Shown here one piece after another: positions 62,468 through 64,000 of a stretch of 64,000 nucleotides of DNA. The stretch's first letter is position 1. Each line of letters opens with the position of its first letter. The stretch is taken from positions 558,001 to 622,000 of the forward strand of contig NZ_CP194331.1 of the NCBI RefSeq assembly GCF_051257895.1. Reading direction: 5' to 3'. Source of the stretch: Gallionella straubiae (GTDB lineage: Bacteria; Pseudomonadota; Gammaproteobacteria; Burkholderiales; Gallionellaceae). Made by a program: the position numbers and the translations under genes. The notes under the pieces are model-generated. The model did no database searches and was not told the DNA's origin. It saw only the letters and a list, made by a program, of their open reading frames with translations.

Positions 62468-63127
62468 ATGTTCAAGCTGATAACAGTCGCGCTCTTTGGC
62501 ACCGCCGTCATGGTATCTATGCCGGTTTGCTATGCCCAAGGCAACGGCACCGCCGCGCACAAGATGGACAGGAGGGTGGTCGTGACGCAGTCTGCCGTAG
62601 CTTTGCGGCTGGGCATGCGGCAACTGTGGGAAGACCACCTTGTTTACACGCGGAACTACATCATCAGCGGGCTTGGGGGCCTCGAAGATTCCCAGAAGGT
62701 TGCCGAACGGCTTCTCAAAAACCAGGACGATATCGGCAACGCCATCAAGCCATATTATGGCGGGATGGCGGGCGACAGGCTCGCTTCGCTGCTGCGCGAC
62801 CATATCCTGATTGCCGCGAATGTCGTGAAGGCAGCCAAGGCTGGCGATAACGACGGCTTGGCCGCAGGACAGAAAAAGTGGCATGAGAATGCCGATGACA
62901 TCGCCGCTTTCCTGAGCAGCGCAAACCCCAACTGGCAGAAAGCGGTGCTCACCGACATGTTGTACAAACATCTCGATTTCACGACCTCCGAGGTCGTTTC
63001 CAGGCTCAAGAAAGACTGGGCCGCAGACATCGATGCCTACGATAAAGGGCATGCACACATGCTCGCATTCGCCGACATGCTCACTACGGGGATTGCCAGG
63101 CAGTTTCCAAGAAAGTTTTCCAGATAA
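62468..63127 (+). CDS. Periplasmic helical protein of unknown function
   Basis: The 219-residue product has a Sec signal (MFKLITVALFGTAVMVSMPV...CYAQ). The mature part is all-helical with conserved-looking blocks: LRQLWEDH-type (MRQLWEDHLVYTRNYIISGL), LLKNQDDIGNAIKPYYGG, LLRDHILIAANVVKAAKAGD, KKWHENADDIAAFLSSANP and KHLDFTTSEVV. I know this pattern from small periplasmic proteins that databases have labelled loosely; no activity is established. AGGAGG precedes the ATG. It lies just before coxB and may be linked to respiration, but this is only context. Confidence 0.8.
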   Translation: MFKLITVALFGTAVMVSMPVCYAQGNGTAAHKMDRRVVVTQSAVALRLGMRQLWEDHLVYTRNYIISGLGGLEDSQKVAERLLKNQDDIGNAIKPYYGGMAGDRLASLLRDHILIAANVVKAAKAGDNDGLAAGQKKWHENADDIAAFLSSANPNWQKAVLTDMLYKHLDFTTSEVVSRLKKDWAADIDAYDKGHAHMLAFADMLTTGIARQFPRKFSR

Positions 63128-63225
63128 TGCCCGATCAGGCAGGGTGAAGGACTCAAATCCAACAGGCGGGACGGCCCGCCTGACGGTCAGGGAGAAACAG
63201 AAGCATACTCGGCGGAGGTTATGCC

Positions 63226-64000
63226 ATGGAATTAGCCGGTGCGGCCATTCATGATGAACCTGCCACTCAAGAGCGGTACAGCACGCTTCCCTGTTGCGGC
63301 ATAAGGCACGAGGCTGCAAGTCTCCATGAGGAAAGACCGGCTATAAAACAGCTGCGGCCATGGCTCGGGGTGGTTTTTTTCCTTTTTGCTTCCGATCCGG
63401 CATGCGCGAAATCAATCTGGGACTTTCAGGAACCCGTTACCCCCGTGGCCCGTGATTCGATGACGGCGAGCGTAGATTTTCTGCACATCATCATGGGCAT
63501 CTATGTGGTCGTTTTTGCCATCTTCGCTTATTCCATCTTCAAGCATCGCAAGAGCTCAGGTGCTCAACCGGGGACATTCACCGGCCCACGCAGCAAACGG
63601 CAGTGGATATTGGCAATCGCTCCCTTTCTGCTGCTGATCTTCATCGATTACGTCTGGATGGGTATCCCCGCCTTCCAGGCCATCGCGCGTATGGAAGATA
63701 CCGGGACCGCTGCCGAAATGGTGGTCAAGGTGACGGCCAGCCAGTGGAAATGGCAGTATGAATACCCGGAAGAGAACATCAAATTCGTCAGCACCATCGC
63801 GACCTCGCAAGACCAGATCCATGGCAGGAAGGCCAAGGGCGAGCATTACCTGCAGGAAGTGGACAATCCGCTTGTCCTGCCCACCAACAGGAAGGTGCGC
63901 ATCCTCCTGACCTCCAGCGACGTGATCCACTCCTGGTGGGTGCCTTCCTTCGGCGTCAAGCGCGACGCCGTTCCCGGCTATCTGCGCGAGATGTGGGTAA
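63226..64000 (+). CDS. coxB: Cytochrome c oxidase subunit II (CoxB), truncated by the window edge
   Basis: An ORF open to the right edge starts at an ATG at 63226 behind GGCGGAGG. After a hydrophobic segment (WLGVVFFLFASDPACA) it reads KSIWDFQEPVTPVARDSM, then two membrane helices (FLHIIMGIYVVVFAIFAYSI; WILAIAPFLLLIFIDYVW), and the cupredoxin domain begins with VKVTASQWKWQYEYPEENI and LTSSDVIHSWWVPSFGVKRD. The CuA ligands would lie beyond the edge. It is subunit II of a haem-copper oxidase that takes electrons from cytochrome c. The first 45 residues before the hydrophobic segment are unusually long for a signal peptide. Confidence 0.9.
   Translation, partial: MELAGAAIHDEPATQERYSTLPCCGIRHEAASLHEERPAIKQLRPWLGVVFFLFASDPACAKSIWDFQEPVTPVARDSMTASVDFLHIIMGIYVVVFAIFAYSIFKHRKSSGAQPGTFTGPRSKRQWILAIAPFLLLIFIDYVWMGIPAFQAIARMEDTGTAAEMVVKVTASQWKWQYEYPEENIKFVSTIATSQDQIHGRKAKGEHYLQEVDNPLVLPTNRKVRILLTSSDVIHSWWVPSFGVKRDAVPGYLREMWV

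Overview
This window looks like the chromosome of a GC-rich betaproteobacterium. The gene orders rimP-nusA-infB-rbfA-truB-rpsO-pnp and yceD-rpmF-plsX-fabH-fabD-fabG, the -10 boxes of the form TAGAATGCG or TACAATGCG, and the dispersed intergenic repeats suggest the Nitrosomonadales/Gallionellaceae, but no rRNA is present to prove it. Apart from one IS30-family element and its surroundings, the window is ordinary core chromosome plus one uptake [NiFe]-hydrogenase locus.

Region 1 (1-17.7 kb) is a complete [NiFe]-hydrogenase locus in two converging blocks. The plus-strand block is hypC-hypD-hypE-hypX. The minus-strand block reads hupH-hupS-hupL-(PKD-repeat monoheme protein)-hupD-hupF-hupK-hypA-hupE-hypB-hypF. 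HypF/HypE make the cyanide ligands, HypX probably supplies CO from formyl-tetrahydrofolate, HypC/D/HupF/HupK assemble the Fe(CN)2CO unit, HypA/HypB insert nickel and HupD trims HupL. The enzyme is unusual. The small subunit has a Tat signal but no C-terminal anchor helix, and no cytochrome b (hupC) gene is present. Between hupL and hupD sits an 861-residue exported protein with one CxxCH haem motif and eight PKD-like repeats. The large subunit carries an Asn where the family has the conserved DPC aspartate.

Region 2 (17.8-20 kb) holds small stress genes (a DUF3460-like protein, Hsp20, a cold-shock protein) and a receiver-only response regulator, divergent from a six-PAS diguanylate cyclase (20.2-23 kb). 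htpG and typA follow.

Region 3 (27-29.4 kb) is the accessory scar: repeat elements, a shortened HicB-like antitoxin gene without a partner, and a GIY-YIG nuclease-like gene split by a complete IS30-family element with 26-bp perfect terminal inverted repeats.

Region 4 (29.5-64 kb) is housekeeping: a 2-hydroxyacid dehydrogenase, rmuC, an OmpA-family protein, nadE, the rimP-to-pnp translation operon, dksA, an RsmI-like methylase, maf, yceD-rpmF, the fatty-acid cluster plsX-fabHDG, dbpA, an ABC-F ATPase, a GspE-type ATPase, acpP-fabF-pabC-mltG-tmk-holB-tatD, tRNA-Gly and tRNA-Cys, a periplasmic helical protein and the start of coxB, which runs off the right edge.
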